DNA of 64,000 nucleotides from Eutrophocola sp965661105 (GTDB taxonomy: Bacteria > Pseudomonadota > Gammaproteobacteria > Pseudomonadales > Pseudohongiellaceae). Both the position numbers and the translations under genes were made by a program. This document shows positions 7,207 through 14,595 of this stretch, piece after piece; positions within the stretch are counted from its first letter, which is position 1; every line of letters begins with the position of its first letter. The notes under the pieces are model-generated. The model had not been told where the DNA came from, made no database searches, and worked only from the letters and a program-made list of their open reading frames with translations. Where the stretch lies: contig CBFICR010000006.1 of assembly GCA_965661105.1 (NCBI GenBank), forward strand, positions 14,627-78,626, read 5' to 3'.

Positions 7207-8863
7207 TGCTGCCTCCTTCATTCTCCCTGGCAGAGTTCGTATCGGCAATTCCCTTCCCTTCCTCATCACGAATATGTTTGGGCCAGATACCGTAACGCCC
7301 TGCTGAAATAATGCCGTTGGGATCAATGGCATCCTTGAGCCGCTGTTGCAGCCGCAACAGGGCATTGTCATTAAATGAATAGGTGGCAGCGCAATCATCC
7401 ATAAAAGCGGTGTGGGTACGGTATTCCCCCCAGCCATTTTCCGCAGCCACTCTCACCAGTTCGCGAAAAATCTCGCGGGTCTTTTGATTGGTATCGGTAT
7501 CGCGGCTAACGGTGAAACCAATCAGGATCGTGAAGGTGCGCTGGTGATAGGAATACGGGGGTACGTTAAACACCGTATTACCCCCCATTTCGCGTAGCAC
7601 CTTGCCCAACACTTTATTGGCTTGTAGCACCGCCTCCCCGGTCATGGGGACTACCGGAGAGAAGCCAAGATGGCCGTTGGTCCCGGCCGGATTAAAATTG
7701 GAGCGGTTGCCCAACTGGAATACCGACATGGAGGGTACGCCCAAATGATTTTCATCCGAGGTCTGCATCAGCTCTTCATAGGGCATGGGGAAATTGAGGG
7801 ATTCCTGATCCTGAAACCGCACCCCTTCAATGTGGGCAAACTGTTTCTTCACATATTCCCATGAGCTGTCGACGATCTCCTGTGGGCCATAAAACTTGAA
7901 GGAGGAACTCCAGAACGGCGTGTTGTTGCTTTGTGCAAATTCATCAAGGATGCGAATGTCTTCGTCGTTTGCACGCTCATAGCGTTCCTGCATTACCGGG
8001 TTCTGCCCCAGCACGAACTGCATCGGTGACTGCACACCGGCATTGGTATTGAGAATACCGCTATACATCATCTTTGCAGTCACCCGGGTCAGCTCATGGA
8101 CATCGTTATAGCCCATCACCTGTACCGAGCCGGAGCGGAAAGCTTCCGGCGCCGGATACAGCCAGAACCCCATCTTGGTCACCACGCCAAAATTGGACTG
8201 GGCAAACAAGCCATCCAGCCAGGGACCATAACCCCAGCGGTACTGCTGCCAGGTTTCGGCATTCGGCATGGCGCCCATGCCGGTGCGTACCATATCGCCA
8301 TCGGCCAGCACTACTTCCATACCGCAGTGGGCCTCGAAATGATCCCGGTAGGGATTTACCGTATAGCCCACGCCATGATCCAGTGAGTTACCAATCAGGC
8401 TGCCCCAACCGGGATCCGGACAGTCGATCCACAAATCCAGATCACGCTCCTGAATATAGTTGTACAAATCAAAATAGCTGACGCCCGGTTCCACCAGGGC
8501 AAAGGCATTTTCCTCGCTTACTTCAATAATGCGGTTCATGCGCTTGAGATCCAGCACCACGCTGCCATTAAGCACAGGCGCGGAACCACCATAACCCAGA
8601 TTTTTACCGGTGGAGACAGGATAGACAGGAATGCGGAATTCGTTGCAGATCCGCATCAAGGCCTGCACTTCTTCTGCAGACTGCGGTGCCAGGGCAATGG
8701 AAGGTATTTTTTCCTCCTCTTCTCCCCATAACGGTGAATAGGCGTCCCGGTACAGATCGACATCGGCTTCATCGGTAAAAACCCAATCACTGCCGATGGC
8801 GGCTTCAAATTCGCGTACGGCGCGATCAAAATCGGGCTGACTGACGCCAGGTGGATATCTCAT
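7199..8863 (-). CDS. VAO/4-cresol dehydrogenase-family FAD enzyme (eugenol hydroxylase-like)
   Basis: This 554-residue protein has an N-terminal PP-type FAD-binding domain (STGKNLGYGG at 84-93) and a C-terminal substrate cap. Asp150 in CPDPGWGS lies where VAO has its catalytic Asp170. His398 in NGHLGFSP lies where VAO links FAD through His422, whereas PCMH uses a tyrosine. Tyr481-Arg482 in GEYRTH match Tyr503-Arg504 of VAO. The enzyme should oxidise a para-substituted phenol (4-alkylphenol, vanillyl alcohol or eugenol type). Because it is cotranscribed with a cytochrome c, it probably acts as a dehydrogenase/hydroxylase rather than an O2-using oxidase (inference). No signal peptide is seen; the flavoprotein may be exported with its partner or stay cytoplasmic. 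Confidence 0.88.
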   Translation of the reverse strand: MRYPPGVSQPDFDRAVREFEAAIGSDWVFTDEADVDLYRDAYSPLWGEEEEKIPSIALAPQSAEEVQALMRICNEFRIPVYPVSTGKNLGYGGSAPVLNGSVVLDLKRMNRIIEVSEENAFALVEPGVSYFDLYNYIQERDLDLWIDCPDPGWGSLIGNSLDHGVGYTVNPYRDHFEAHCGMEVVLADGDMVRTGMGAMPNAETWQQYRWGYGPWLDGLFAQSNFGVVTKMGFWLYPAPEAFRSGSVQVMGYNDVHELTRVTAKMMYSGILNTNAGVQSPMQFVLGQNPVMQERYERANDEDIRILDEFAQSNNTPFWSSSFKFYGPQEIVDSSWEYVKKQFAHIEGVRFQDQESLNFPMPYEELMQTSDENHLGVPSMSVFQLGNRSNFNPAGTNGHLGFSPVVPMTGEAVLQANKVLGKVLREMGGNTVFNVPPYSYHQRTFTILIGFTVSRDTDTNQKTREIFRELVRVAAENGWGEYRTHTAFMDDCAATYSFNDNALLRLQQRLKDAIDPNGIISAGRYGIWPKHIRDEEGKGIADTNSARENEGGSNV

Positions 8864-8942
8864 GGCATGACCTCGGAAAGCTACGGTGTAAGTGGTTCAG
8901 GAATCAGGAATTTCTGATAACAAAGCCTATCATTTTTTTTTA

Positions 8943-8998
8943 GGAAAAACAGGGGACACCCACCTTTCTTGGAAAAACAGGGGACACCCACCTTTCTG
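8943..8998 (+). repeat. Two 28-bp direct repeats with REP-like core upstream of RAYT
   Basis: Two head-to-tail copies of a 28-base unit contain GGGGACACCCACC. The core GGGACACCC is the inverse complement of the GGGTGTCCC core repeated downstream of the transposase gene. The repeats therefore flank the gene in opposite orientation. Confidence 0.85.
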
Positions 8999-9047
8999 GA
9001 AATTCCTCAATTTTTTACTACACTGAGTTGAAACAGCCAATTAACGA

Positions 9048-10007
9048 ATGATTATGACCCGACCACGCTCCACGCTTGTCTCCTTGGAAGAGACACCCTA
9101 CTACCACTGCATCTCGCGCTGTGTCCGGCGGGCATTTCTTTGTGGAAATGATCGGTTTACTGGCAAATCCTTTAATCACCGCAAACTCTGGCTGGTGAGA
9201 CGGTTCAGGCTCCTGGCCAGCGTTTTTGCCATCGATATCGCGGCCTATGCCGTCATGTCCAATCATTACCATCTGGTTCTTCATGTGGACCAGCACCGAA
9301 GCCAGCAGTGGTCAGATGATGACGTGATCGACCGTTGGCTGACGTTGTATAAAGGACCGGACCTGGTGAGGCGATACAAACAGGGAGAACTTCTGCATCA
9401 AGCCGAGATGAACAAAGTACTTGAAACAGCCCAGACCTGGCGTGACAGACTGTCGAGCATCAGTTGGTTCATGGCTTGCCTGAATGAAGTCATCGCTCGT
9501 AAAGCCAATGCTGAAGACGGCTGCAAGGGCCGGTTCTGGGAAGGCCGGTTCAAGTGCAAGGCCTTGCTGGATGAGACCGCCCTGCTGTCGACAATGGTCT
9601 ACGTGGACCTGAACCCGGTCAGGGCCGGCACTGCCCGTAACCTCAAGGAGTCCAGTTTTACTTCCATCCAGGACCGAATAAGGGAGGTGGCAAGACAGCA
9701 ATCCCAAGGCAAGCCACCTTTAATGGCATTCTTGGAAAGCAAAGCGCCAGCCAAAGGTATCGATACCCTCCCCTTCCACCTGAAAGAGTATATCGAACTG
9801 GTGGACTGGACCGGCAGAATCGTACGAAAAGGGAAACGCGGATTTATCGCTGCCACAGAGCCCAGGATACTAAATACACTGAATCTATCTGCACAGGACT
9901 GGGAATACCTGGCCTTGGCCATCCAGAAACGGAGCATCAATACTATTCACGGGTTGGAACGACTGAAAGCCTACAAAAGCCAGCGGCCAAAAATGCTGGC
10001 TGCCTGA
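9048..10007 (+). CDS. REP-associated tyrosine transposase (RAYT, Y1/HUH family)
   Basis: This 319-residue protein carries the HUH motif as NHYHLVLH (His73, His75) and the family segment VYVDLNPVRAG, both typical of Y1 single-strand transposases of the REP-associated type. N-terminal RPRSTL followed by YYHCISRCVRRAFLC also fits the family. RAYTs are domesticated relatives of IS200/IS605 transposases that act on nearby REP hairpins. Here inverted REP-like cores (GGGGACACCC upstream, GGGTGTCCC downstream) flank the gene. The C-terminal quarter is repeated as a truncated copy at 13540-13812. The gene seems intact. It starts at the ATG at 9048; a second ATG (MTRPRS) lies two codons later. Confidence 0.92.
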   Translation: MIMTRPRSTLVSLEETPYYHCISRCVRRAFLCGNDRFTGKSFNHRKLWLVRRFRLLASVFAIDIAAYAVMSNHYHLVLHVDQHRSQQWSDDDVIDRWLTLYKGPDLVRRYKQGELLHQAEMNKVLETAQTWRDRLSSISWFMACLNEVIARKANAEDGCKGRFWEGRFKCKALLDETALLSTMVYVDLNPVRAGTARNLKESSFTSIQDRIREVARQQSQGKPPLMAFLESKAPAKGIDTLPFHLKEYIELVDWTGRIVRKGKRGFIAATEPRILNTLNLSAQDWEYLALAIQKRSINTIHGLERLKAYKSQRPKMLAA

Positions 10008-10120
10008 TCAAACACCTCCTGAAAACAGGCTGATCTGCCTGGAATAGCCCCTGTCTGATAGTCCTGTTTGAATAACCAGATCCAATGACCATGCATTGAG
10101 CAGCATGGCTGACTTGGAAT

Positions 10121-10268
10121 ATTTTTTGGAAATAGTAAAGATTGGGTGTCCCGTTACTTACCGTTACTTACTTACTGGGTGTCCCGTTACTTCGTATTTT
10201 TTGGAAATAGTAAAGATTGGGTGTCCCGTTACTTATACTGGGTGTCCCGTTACTTTCGTTACTTTCCG
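10121..10268 (+). repeat. REP-like array downstream of RAYT
   Basis: Two copies of a 40-base repeat (10121-10160 and 10196-10235) and further partial units contain four GGGTGTCCCGTTAC cores with runs of CGTTACTT between. The array ends exactly at the stop codon of the convergent LysR gene (10269), whose last codon and stop lie in repeat-like sequence. The small reading frame across it is a repeat artefact. Confidence 0.85.
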
Positions 10269-11144
10269 TTACTTTAGACAAAGCTCAATCCAGTGCTGCA
10301 ATGCTGAGCTTAAATATTTATCTTTGTGCTTGATCAGATAAAAACTTCTTTTCAGGTCTCTCCCTTTTAAGGTTAAAGGGACAAAAAGCCCCTGCTGTAT
10401 ACCTTCCTGAATAGTCACTCTGGAAACACATCCTAATCCCAAGCCAGCAGCTACGGCTTGTTTAATCGCTTCGGTGTGTTCAAGCTCTAGTAATACTTGA
10501 ATATCAGGCAAAAGATCATGCATTGCACGATCAAAAGTCTGCCTGGTGCCTGAGCCTTGTTCGCGCAAAATCCACTGGCATTTTTTAATATCAGCATCAC
10601 TTAGCTTGCCTTTTATTGCTAAAGGATGTGATGGGGCGCAAAACACTATTAGCTCATCATCTTGCCAGCGGATTATGTCCAGTTCTTCATTATTAATTTC
10701 ACCTTCGATCAAACCAATATCCAGAGAGAAATTAGCGACCCGTTGAGAGATTTGCTCAGTATTATCCACTTCCAGTTTTACTTTTGCTGCGGAATACTTT
10801 TCCCTGAACTGAGCGATCAATGGCACTGCAAGAAAATTCCCGATACTCAGCGTGGCTCCTACTTTTATCGTGCCTACATCTTGATGTTTACCTAGAGCAG
10901 ACTGTAATTCTTCAGCTCTTTCCAATAGTTCTTCGGCGCGCGGCTGAAGCACACGACCAAAATCATTAAGTTGAAGGCGCTTGCCGATACGATCAAAAAG
11001 CTGAATATCAAACTGGTGCTCAAGTTCTTTTAAAGAATCACTGGCCGCTGATTGCGACATATTTAATTCACGGGCGGCACGACTTAAATTCTCGTGTCGT
11101 GCAGTTGCTAAAAAAACCTCTAGCTGTCGAAAGGTATATTTCAT
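10269..11144 (-). CDS. finR: LysR-family regulator FinR-like
   Basis: This 291-residue protein has an N-terminal winged HTH (FRQLEVFLATARHENLSRAA, SQSAASDSLKELE) and a LysR substrate-binding domain from about residue 90. It is divergent from a ferredoxin-NADP reductase gene of the fprA type. In Pseudomonas, FinR is the LysR regulator encoded next to fpr that activates it under superoxide/redox stress, so the same role is likely here. The symbol rests on this synteny and overall resemblance. The stop codon abuts the REP array, so the natural 3' end may have been altered. Confidence 0.8.
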   Translation of the reverse strand: MKYTFRQLEVFLATARHENLSRAARELNMSQSAASDSLKELEHQFDIQLFDRIGKRLQLNDFGRVLQPRAEELLERAEELQSALGKHQDVGTIKVGATLSIGNFLAVPLIAQFREKYSAAKVKLEVDNTEQISQRVANFSLDIGLIEGEINNEELDIIRWQDDELIVFCAPSHPLAIKGKLSDADIKKCQWILREQGSGTRQTFDRAMHDLLPDIQVLLELEHTEAIKQAVAAGLGLGCVSRVTIQEGIQQGLFVPLTLKGRDLKRSFYLIKHKDKYLSSALQHWIELCLK

Positions 11145-11201
11145 CGCTTGCCTTTTTGGTTTCGTCGTTGTTTATTCGTGACATTATATATCTATATTTC
11201 C

Positions 11202-11262
11202 GAATACTATTATTCAAAAAACCTGATTATCCGATTAAATATTTGCACGTAAGATGTGCAAA
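11202..11262. promoter_or_regulatory. finR-fpr intergenic operators
   Basis: Two inverted repeats stand in the divergent intergenic region. GAATA-N4-TATTC lies at 11202-11215. A perfect seven-base pair of arms, TTTGCAC-N7-GTGCAAA, lies at 11242-11262. LysR regulators bind T-N11-A dyads, so either could be a FinR site. The second is only 30 bases from the fpr start. Confidence 0.5.
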
Positions 11263-11292
11263 CACAAGTGAAGATTTCAATTGGAGAAGGTC

Positions 11293-12072
11293 ATGGCCAG
11301 CAATTTAATTCAGGAAACCGTAAAAGCAGTGCATCACTGGAACGACACTCTGTTTAGCTTTACTGCAACCAGAGATGCCGGTTTTCGCTTTAAAAACGGG
11401 TATTTCACGATGATAGGGCTTCCTCAAGACGCAGAATCAAAGCCTTTATTGCGCGCTTACAGTATGGTCAGTGCTAACTATGAAGAGGAGTTGGAGTTTT
11501 TTAGTATCAAGGTGCCTGATGGGCCGCTAACCTCAAAATTACAGCACTTGAAACCGGGTGATCCATTGCTCGTAAGCATGAAATCAACAGGGACTTTGAT
11601 TGCGGATAATTTGCTTGCTGGTAAACATTTGTACTTACTTGCCACGGGAACAGGCCTGGCACCCTTTATGAGCATAATTAAAGACCCTGAAATATATGAT
11701 GAGTATGAAAAAATTATATTAGTTCATGGTGTACGTACAGTGAATGAATTGGCATATCAGGAATTCATAGAAAAAGAATTGATCAAGAATGAATTCTTTG
11801 GGGATGAAGTAAAGGCTAAACTTATTTACTACCCTACAGTGACTCGAGAAAGTTACAGGAATAACGGTCGTATTACCGAGCTGATGACTTCAGGCAAATT
11901 ATTTAATGATATAGGCCTGCCAATTCCCAACGTAGATGACGATCGATTTATGTTATGTGGAAGTCCAGCTATGCTGAAAGACCTGAGCGTTATTTTCGAA
12001 ACCAGGGGGTTTAGGGAGTCCAGACATGGAGATCAAGGACACTTTGTTATTGAGCGCGCTTTCGTAGACTAA
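11293..12072 (+). CDS. fpr: Ferredoxin--NADP+ reductase
   Basis: This 259-residue protein has the FAD-binding RAYSMVS motif (like RAYSIAS in Pseudomonas FprA), the NADP-binding LATGTGLAPFMS, and the C-terminal CGSPAML. Many blocks match FprA (HHWNDTLFSF, LEFFSIKVPDGPLTS). It moves electrons between NADPH and ferredoxin or flavodoxin, supporting Fe-S cluster repair and oxidative stress defence. I chose the ATG at 11293 because GGAGAAGG ends three bases before it; an in-frame TTG at 11281 would place that ribosome-binding site inside the gene. The divergent LysR gene is its likely activator. Its C-terminus ends VIERAFVD, as in bacterial subclass I FNRs. Confidence 0.92.
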   Translation: MASNLIQETVKAVHHWNDTLFSFTATRDAGFRFKNGYFTMIGLPQDAESKPLLRAYSMVSANYEEELEFFSIKVPDGPLTSKLQHLKPGDPLLVSMKSTGTLIADNLLAGKHLYLLATGTGLAPFMSIIKDPEIYDEYEKIILVHGVRTVNELAYQEFIEKELIKNEFFGDEVKAKLIYYPTVTRESYRNNGRITELMTSGKLFNDIGLPIPNVDDDRFMLCGSPAMLKDLSVIFETRGFRESRHGDQGHFVIERAFVD

Positions 12073-12190
12073 AACTAATTCTCAACTCTCTCAATACTGT
12101 GCCTGGTTCGCTGAGCCAGGCCTGCAGCTTCACCATATTTTCTGAGATCCAGGGCAATTTCAGTACTGTGTACTCATTCATTCTCAGGAT

Positions 12191-12252
12191 TAAAGGGGGC
12201 AGATTTATTTATTGTGTAAAACTACTCAAAAAATAAATCTGTCCTCTTTTAG
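12191..12252. repeat. Palindromic repeat element truncating a TraB/GumN gene
   Basis: Imperfect arms TAAAGGGGGCAGATTTATTT and its inverse AAATAAATCTGTCCTCTTTT are separated by about 18 bases. The form (a GGGGnCAGATTT core) is like the small palindromic elements mobilised by RAYT transposases. The right arm supplies the last codons and stop of the gene fragment to its right. Confidence 0.7.
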
Positions 12253-12513
12253 TTCACCTTCCGCCATTGGTGAAATATCGGGAAACAGCCATACCGTGTT
12301 GCCTTGATATCTGATTTCCCACAACGGTGGCCCGGGTATTTTCTGTGTCACCTGTATTTCGGTAACTGCCTGGGCTGTACCTGATAATGGAGTAAACAGA
12401 CAAAGGCTTAGAACCAGCAAGTTACGTGATTTGCTGTAAAGCCAGTGGAAAAAGCACACGCTATGGGGCTTATACCATTTCACTAACCATTTACCTGACA
12501 AGCCCATGGTCAT
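12226..12513 (-). pseudogene. TraB/GumN-family protein fragment, truncated by a palindromic repeat
   Basis: The 95 codons encode a signal-peptide-like segment (LLVLSLCLFTPLSGTAQA) and then the start of a TraB/GumN domain: IPGPPLWEIRYQGNTVWLFP and DISPMAEG match the family opening (GPPLW-x-RRGD-HTLWLLG-x-LSPLP). Family members normally continue for more than 200 residues, but here the frame runs into the repeat and ends KEDRFIF. The fragment starts six bases after the XRE gene stop, so it could still be transcribed. I infer loss of the 3' part by repeat insertion or associated deletion. Confidence 0.65.
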
Positions 12514-12519
12514 AGTAGT

Positions 12520-12723
12520 TCAGGGCTCATAACGGAGTATGTCGCCAGGCTGGCATTGCAGGTATTCACAGATTTTCTCGATCGTGTCGAAACGAACACC
12601 CTTCACCTTGCCTTGCTTTAGCAAGGACAAATTGGTTTCCGTGATGCCGATGTGCGTAGCAAGGTCTTTGGATTTGATCTTGCGATCTGCAAGTAATACA
12701 TCCAGTTTGACAATTATGGGCAT
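12520..12723 (-). CDS. XRE-family small HTH regulator
   Basis: The 67-residue protein is a single helix-turn-helix of the Cro/C1 (YozG-like) type: DLATHIGITETNLSLLKQG forms the HTH and LQCQPGDILRYEP is the typical end. It lies 13 bases behind a DUF2975 membrane protein gene, a frequent pair in which the regulator controls its own operon. A 20-base perfect palindrome over the operon promoter (13402-13421) is its likely target. The gene is complete. Confidence 0.88.
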   Translation of the reverse strand: MPIIVKLDVLLADRKIKSKDLATHIGITETNLSLLKQGKVKGVRFDTIEKICEYLQCQPGDILRYEP

Positions 12724-12736
12724 GGTGGAGGCCTGT

Positions 12737-13351
12737 TCAAACGAACTGGGAGTTCTCTTCAGAGAGAGTTGCAGCCCGGGTCATGACGCCGGCGATCTGC
12801 CAGAGAATTCCGGCGAACAGCAGCATGAGCAATTGACCGGAATTGATGCTGAATGCAACGCTATGCTGACCACGCTCAGCATAGCGTGTGACGACCAGGC
12901 TGATCAATGGAGTCGCCAGCATACCTGCAATGATCGACAGAAAGGTGCCGGCTGCAAATCCACGTAATCCCTTTACCACTGCAAGGCTGAAATAGTCACC
13001 ATGCACAAATGCCCGAAAGCACTGGCGTACGCTCAAAAGCCCCCAGGATTGGAACAGGGTTGGAATCATTACCAGTACCGTGAATATCACCATCTGTAAT
13101 CCGTTCAATACCAAGGGCGTGGCAATATCTGATGCGCGAACAAGCGAGTCCGGGTCGCTGGCGTAGAACAAAGACCAGACGATATGCGTCGAGGCAAGGT
13201 TCAGTGCACCAAGCAGGGTGCTTGGGCTTAGCAGCGCGAGTACTAACATTAATAGCGGTAAGGACAGGGCGAGCAACAGGCAGCCTGTGTCCAGCACCCG
13301 GCTGAGCCGTTTTTGTGGCAGTGATTTGGCTTCCAAAGGCAAGGTAGTCAT
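12737..13351 (-). CDS. DUF2975 membrane protein
   Basis: This 204-residue protein has four predicted membrane helices (about residues 22-50, 85-110, 128-155 and 170-192) and matches the DUF2975 layout, including FRAFVHGDYFS before the third helix. DUF2975 proteins nearly always sit next to a YozG-like XRE regulator, as here; their function is unknown. The start ATG has GGAG at the proper distance. The operon order is DUF2975, XRE, then the truncated TraB/GumN fragment. Confidence 0.82.
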   Translation of the reverse strand: MTTLPLEAKSLPQKRLSRVLDTGCLLLALSLPLLMLVLALLSPSTLLGALNLASTHIVWSLFYASDPDSLVRASDIATPLVLNGLQMVIFTVLVMIPTLFQSWGLLSVRQCFRAFVHGDYFSLAVVKGLRGFAAGTFLSIIAGMLATPLISLVVTRYAERGQHSVAFSINSGQLLMLLFAGILWQIAGVMTRAATLSEENSQFV

Positions 13352-13376
13352 CGGTACTCTCCAGGTTGGTATTCGG

Positions 13377-13421
13377 AGTATAAGGCATATAATTATCGTA
13401 AAACAATAATTAATTATTGTT
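13377..13421 (-). promoter_or_regulatory. DUF2975-XRE operon promoter with perfect palindromic operator
   Basis: On the minus strand TATACT (13382-13377) serves as -10 and TTGTTT (13406-13401) as -35, with 18 bases between. A perfect 20-base palindrome, AACAATAATTAATTATTGTT (13402-13421), covers the -35. A repressor bound there would block RNA polymerase, which suggests autoregulation by the XRE protein. Confidence 0.6.
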
Positions 13422-13501
13422 ATTTAAATATTATCTAAATTTATGAGATCAGGGTCACTTGCCCCTGTCGTCCTGATGGCGGCAGAATCGGCATCCCTCA
13501 G

Positions 13502-13812
13502 TTGAAAAGTGGGTGTCCCTATTTATCCGCATATCCGCAGAAAGCAAGACACCGACAAAGGGCATCGCCACCCTTCCCTTTCATCTTAAAGACTACATCA
13601 AGCTGGTGGACTGGACCGGACGGATTGTCAGGAAGGACAAGCAGGGATTTATTGGTTCCAATGAGCCCGCAATACTCAAAGCACTGAAACTATCAGCCCA
13701 GGACTGGGAATACCTGGCCCTCGCCATCCAGAAACGCAGCATCAACACTATCCATGGACTGGAAAGGCTGAAAGCCCACGAAAACCAGCAGCCTAAAACA
13801 CTGGCTGCCTGA
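13502..13812 (+). pseudogene. Truncated second copy of the RAYT transposase (C-terminal quarter)
   Basis: From about 13540 the frame encodes residues equivalent to about 235-319 of the RAYT at 9048, with high identity (LVDWTGRIVRK, LSAQDWEYLALAIQKRSI, INTIHGLERLKA). The HUH domain is absent. A GTGGGTGTCCCT core lies just upstream at 13509-13520 and another GGTGGGTGTCC at about 13946-13956, so the remnant kept its REP-like flanks. It is an internal deletion derivative that can no longer transpose by itself. Confidence 0.88.
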
Positions 13813-14060
13813 TCAAACATTCCTGAAATACAGGCAGATCTGCCTGGAATACCCCCTGTCTACAATCTTTTTCCAGCAATCCTGACCACCCGCAACCAAA
13901 TGGAGCTTCATGGTCAAACACGGCCAATGAAACTAAAGAATTAAAGGGTGGGTGTCCTATATATACTTTAGGGGTTTGGCTCATCAAGTATAACCTTCCA
14001 GTCCTCCAAAACCTCAATAACGCCATTCGAACAAGTTCCGTCCGTGCGCGCCATCATTTA
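13813..14060. other. Gene-free stretch with a REP-like core
   Basis: This stretch holds the 3' flank of the RAYT remnant, which matches the flank of the full copy (GATCAAACA, CTGCCTGGAATA), and one GGGTGGGTGTCC core. A stretch ending GCGCGCCA before the terminator at 14064 resembles a tRNA 3' end, but I could not fold a tRNA. Nothing else is recognised. Confidence 0.4.
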
Positions 14061-14063
14061 AAT

Positions 14064-14088
14064 CCTGCTTTCACAAGCGGGCTTTTTT
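14064..14088 (+). terminator. Orphan rho-independent terminator
   Basis: A seven-base stem (CCTGCTT/AAGCGGG with one G-T pair) and a four-base loop are followed by C and six T. No intact gene ends just before it on the plus strand, so it may have belonged to a lost RNA gene or to the RAYT remnant. Confidence 0.65.
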
Positions 14089-14160
14089 GTGCCTTTCACA
14101 AATACTGCTGACCTTTCACATCCTGTTCTCCTGTGCCAAAAAATAAAATGTTAATTTATA

Positions 14161-14180
14161 TTGACAAATGTATATATAAA
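14161..14180 (+). promoter_or_regulatory. Probable BlaI-type operator/promoter
   Basis: TTGACA at 14161-14166 is a consensus -35, overlapped by GACA-AA-TGTA, a near match to the TACA-NN-TGTA dyad bound by BlaI/MecI repressors. No well-spaced -10 is evident. The site lies about 50 bases before the blaI-like gene, as expected for autorepression. Confidence 0.5.
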
Positions 14181-14211
14181 TAGAAAACTGTCTTTAAATT
14201 GAGGAGACTGT

Positions 14212-14595
14212 ATGAAATTGTCCAATCTGGAGCTTGAGGTGATGCGACTGATCTGGCGCGACCGGGAAGTCATTGTGCCGGATTTGCACAAGGAGTTGGC
14301 AAAGGACATGGATGTTACGTATGCAACGGTAAAAACCATCGTGAACCGGTTGGAAGAGAAAGGGGCTATTGAGCGATTGCGTACCTATGGACGGACTATT
14401 CTTTATGGTCCGATCATTGATGAATCTGACTTGGCGCAGCCTATTGTCAGGGATGTATTGCGCAGGCTGTTTGGTGGCAAGGTGCAGCCGATGATTTCAC
14501 ATTTGCTCAGGGAAGAGAAACTGAGCAGGGAGGAGCTGGAATATCTGGAGAGCCAGATTTCAGCAGAACTCAGGAAAAAGGCGAAGAAGCAATGA
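14212..14595 (+). CDS. BlaI/MecI/CopY-family repressor
   Basis: This 127-residue protein has the family winged helix: LSNLELEVMRLIWR, then VTYATVKTIVNRLEEKGAI as recognition helix, and a C-terminal dimerisation helix (LSREELEYLESQISAEL). Such repressors are cut by a partner M56 protease when a signal arrives. The start has GAGGAG at the right distance. The stop overlaps the start of the M56 gene by four bases (ATGA). No beta-lactamase or other obvious target gene is adjacent, so the regulated function is not known. Confidence 0.9.
   Translation: MKLSNLELEVMRLIWRDREVIVPDLHKELAKDMDVTYATVKTIVNRLEEKGAIERLRTYGRTILYGPIIDESDLAQPIVRDVLRRLFGGKVQPMISHLLREEKLSREELEYLESQISAELRKKAKKQ

Noticed and set aside
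7207..7437. N-terminal extension of the cytochrome c reading frame
   Set aside because: It lies inside the flavoprotein gene in another frame; the signal peptide begins at the ATG at 7206.
8074..8481. A long plus-strand frame opposite the VAO-type gene
   Set aside because: It is an antisense shadow, rich in Ser, Pro and Arg, with no domain or ribosome-binding site.
10096..10341. An 81-codon open frame on the plus strand over the REP array
   Set aside because: Its translation is just the repeat (IGCPVTY and similar) and it overlaps the end of finR; no ribosome-binding site or protein-like features.
13990..14053. A tRNA gene before the orphan terminator
   Set aside because: The 3' end looks tRNA-like, but I could not pair a cloverleaf or find an anticodon arm.
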